From contig DATJXG010000175.1 of assembly GCA_035500455.1 (NCBI GenBank), forward strand, positions 1 to 14,972: DNA of 14,972 bases, read 5' to 3'. The stretch comes from DATJXG01 sp035500455 (GTDB lineage Bacteria; Acidobacteriota; Terriglobia; Terriglobales; Acidobacteriaceae). Position numbers and translations under genes: made by a program. The notes beneath the pieces were generated by a model that made no database searches, was not told where the DNA came from, and saw nothing but the letters and a program-made list of their open reading frames with translations. This document shows, piece by piece, positions 14,544 to 14,972 of this stretch. Every line of letters starts with the position of its first letter. The stretch's first letter is position 1.

Positions 14544-14574
14544 CAGTTCTCAGTTGTCAGATCTCAGTTCTCAG
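14544..14574. repeat. CAGTTCTCAG repeat pair
   Basis: CAGTTCTCAG occurs at 14544-14553 and 14565-14574, separated by TTGTCAGATCT. It is the reverse complement of the core of the tandem repeat at 3441-3478. Confidence 0.75.
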
Positions 14575-14589
14575 CTTTTGCGGTTGATT

Positions 14590-14614
14590 GCGGCCGCCCG
14601 GGATGGGCGGCCGC
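14590..14614 (-). terminator. Perfect 10-bp GC hairpin after the right-edge gene
   Basis: GCGGCCGCCC (14590-14599) and GGGCGGCCGC (14605-14614) pair perfectly with a 5-base loop, eight bases past the stop codon of the minus-strand gene at 14622. The minus strand lacks a T-run after the stem, so termination is plausible but not canonical; a short TTTT (14616-14619) lies on the plus-strand side. Confidence 0.55.
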
Positions 14615-14621
14615 GTTTTGG

Positions 14622-14972
14622 TTACTTCTTGCAGGGGATAGTGGCTCCGCTGGCGTTGGTGCAGGTGGCAGTGTGCTGGACGCCTTCACCCTTTTGCCAG
14701 GTGGTGGTTCCGTTGTAGGTGTTGCCGTTCTTGCCGGTGGCGGTGGTGGTGCGCTCGCCGGAGGCGGAACCGTCAGCGCCACGCTGCGCGGTGCCGATGC
14801 TTTTGATGGAGCCGTTTGCGCCAGACGCTGCAAAGCCGCTCTTGTGGGTGGCGCTGCCGTTGGCGTTCAGAGTGTTGCTGGCTCCACGCGCACCCCTGGC
14901 GCCGTTGGGGCCGGAGAAGGCGCTGCCACGGACACTTTTTACGTCACCTGCGGCGTCGGTGGAGACGGCGCG
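14622..14972 (-). CDS. C-terminal part of a Gly/Ser/Thr/Asn-rich, probably secreted protein
   Basis: An open frame on the minus strand runs from the window edge to a TAA at 14622 (116 codons visible); its start lies outside. The visible part is rich in Gly, Ala, Ser, Thr and Asn, with loosely repeated [GA]xNG/ADG words: SGPNGARGARG (20-30), NANGSATHKSG, SGANGSIKSIG, RGADGSASG and TGKNGNTYNGTTTW (77-90). It ends TATCTNASGATIPCKK with a likely disulfide pair Cys104-Cys114. This composition and the terminal cysteines suggest an extracytoplasmic beta-rich or fibrous repeat protein. No ATG is needed or seen in this frame, and the codon usage is GC-rich like the other genes. I do not recognise the family. 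Confidence 0.72.
   Translation of the reverse strand, partial: RAVSTDAAGDVKSVRGSAFSGPNGARGARGASNTLNANGSATHKSGFAASGANGSIKSIGTAQRGADGSASGERTTTATGKNGNTYNGTTTWQKGEGVQHTATCTNASGATIPCKK

Larger units (their letters stand above)
14276..14621. other. 346-bp gap with repeats and a GC hairpin
   Basis: This gap should hold the promoter of the minus-strand small membrane-protein gene, but I found no convincing -35/-10 pair. It contains two copies of CAGTTCTCAG (14544-14553 and 14565-14574) and the hairpin at 14590-14614. Short open frames here have no recognisable content. Confidence 0.5.

Noticed and set aside
14461..14718. Plus-strand open frame across the right-hand gap
   Set aside because: It runs through repeats, a GC hairpin and antisense to the right-edge gene, with no domain and no ribosome binding site.

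Overview
The window is about 60% GC and packed with ordinary bacterial genes. Five things point to a soil acidobacterium (Acidobacteriota, probably class Terriglobia, Koribacter/Sulfotelmatobacter-like): secreted glycoside hydrolases, a PilZ protein, a secreted PD40 protein, an ECF sigma factor joined to a multi-VOC protein, and above all intergenic palindromic repeats of a kind I associate with acidobacterial genomes. This placement is inference; there is no rRNA or tRNA in the window to anchor it.

Left part (1-3424): a gene-free edge carries a 165-bp palindromic repeat. Two minus-strand genes follow: a secreted GH27 alpha-galactosidase and, upstream of it, a membrane-anchored DUF4349 protein. 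A PilZ (c-di-GMP effector type) gene diverges on the plus strand. Next (3425-5827) comes a gap with a tandem repeat and a large hairpin repeat, then a secreted GH20 beta-N-acetylhexosaminidase. The two hydrolases suggest use of plant or fungal/bacterial glycans.

Middle (5942-11097, all plus): cob(I)alamin adenosyltransferase (cobO), acetyl-CoA carboxylase beta subunit (accD), folylpolyglutamate synthase (folC), a PlsC-type acyltransferase and a secreted PD40 beta-propeller protein. accD-folC adjacency is common in bacteria, and accD plus plsC links fatty-acid and phospholipid synthesis. Nearly every gap here holds a palindromic repeat, often running right up to the next start codon; cobO, accD and folC have no visible Shine-Dalgarno sequence.

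Right part (11329-14972): an ECF sigma factor with a plausible ECF-type promoter overlaps by 8 bp a 670-aa protein made of an anti-sigma-like helical N-terminus and four tandem VOC/PhnB-like domains. The latter has a second, strong internal start just before the first VOC domain. This sigma/VOC pair is the most interesting locus in the window. An intrinsic terminator and another palindrome separate it from a convergent small membrane-protein gene. The right edge is the C-terminal end of a minus-strand Gly/Ser/Thr/Asn-rich protein whose start lies outside. I saw no CRISPR array, prophage, transposase or complete mobile element.
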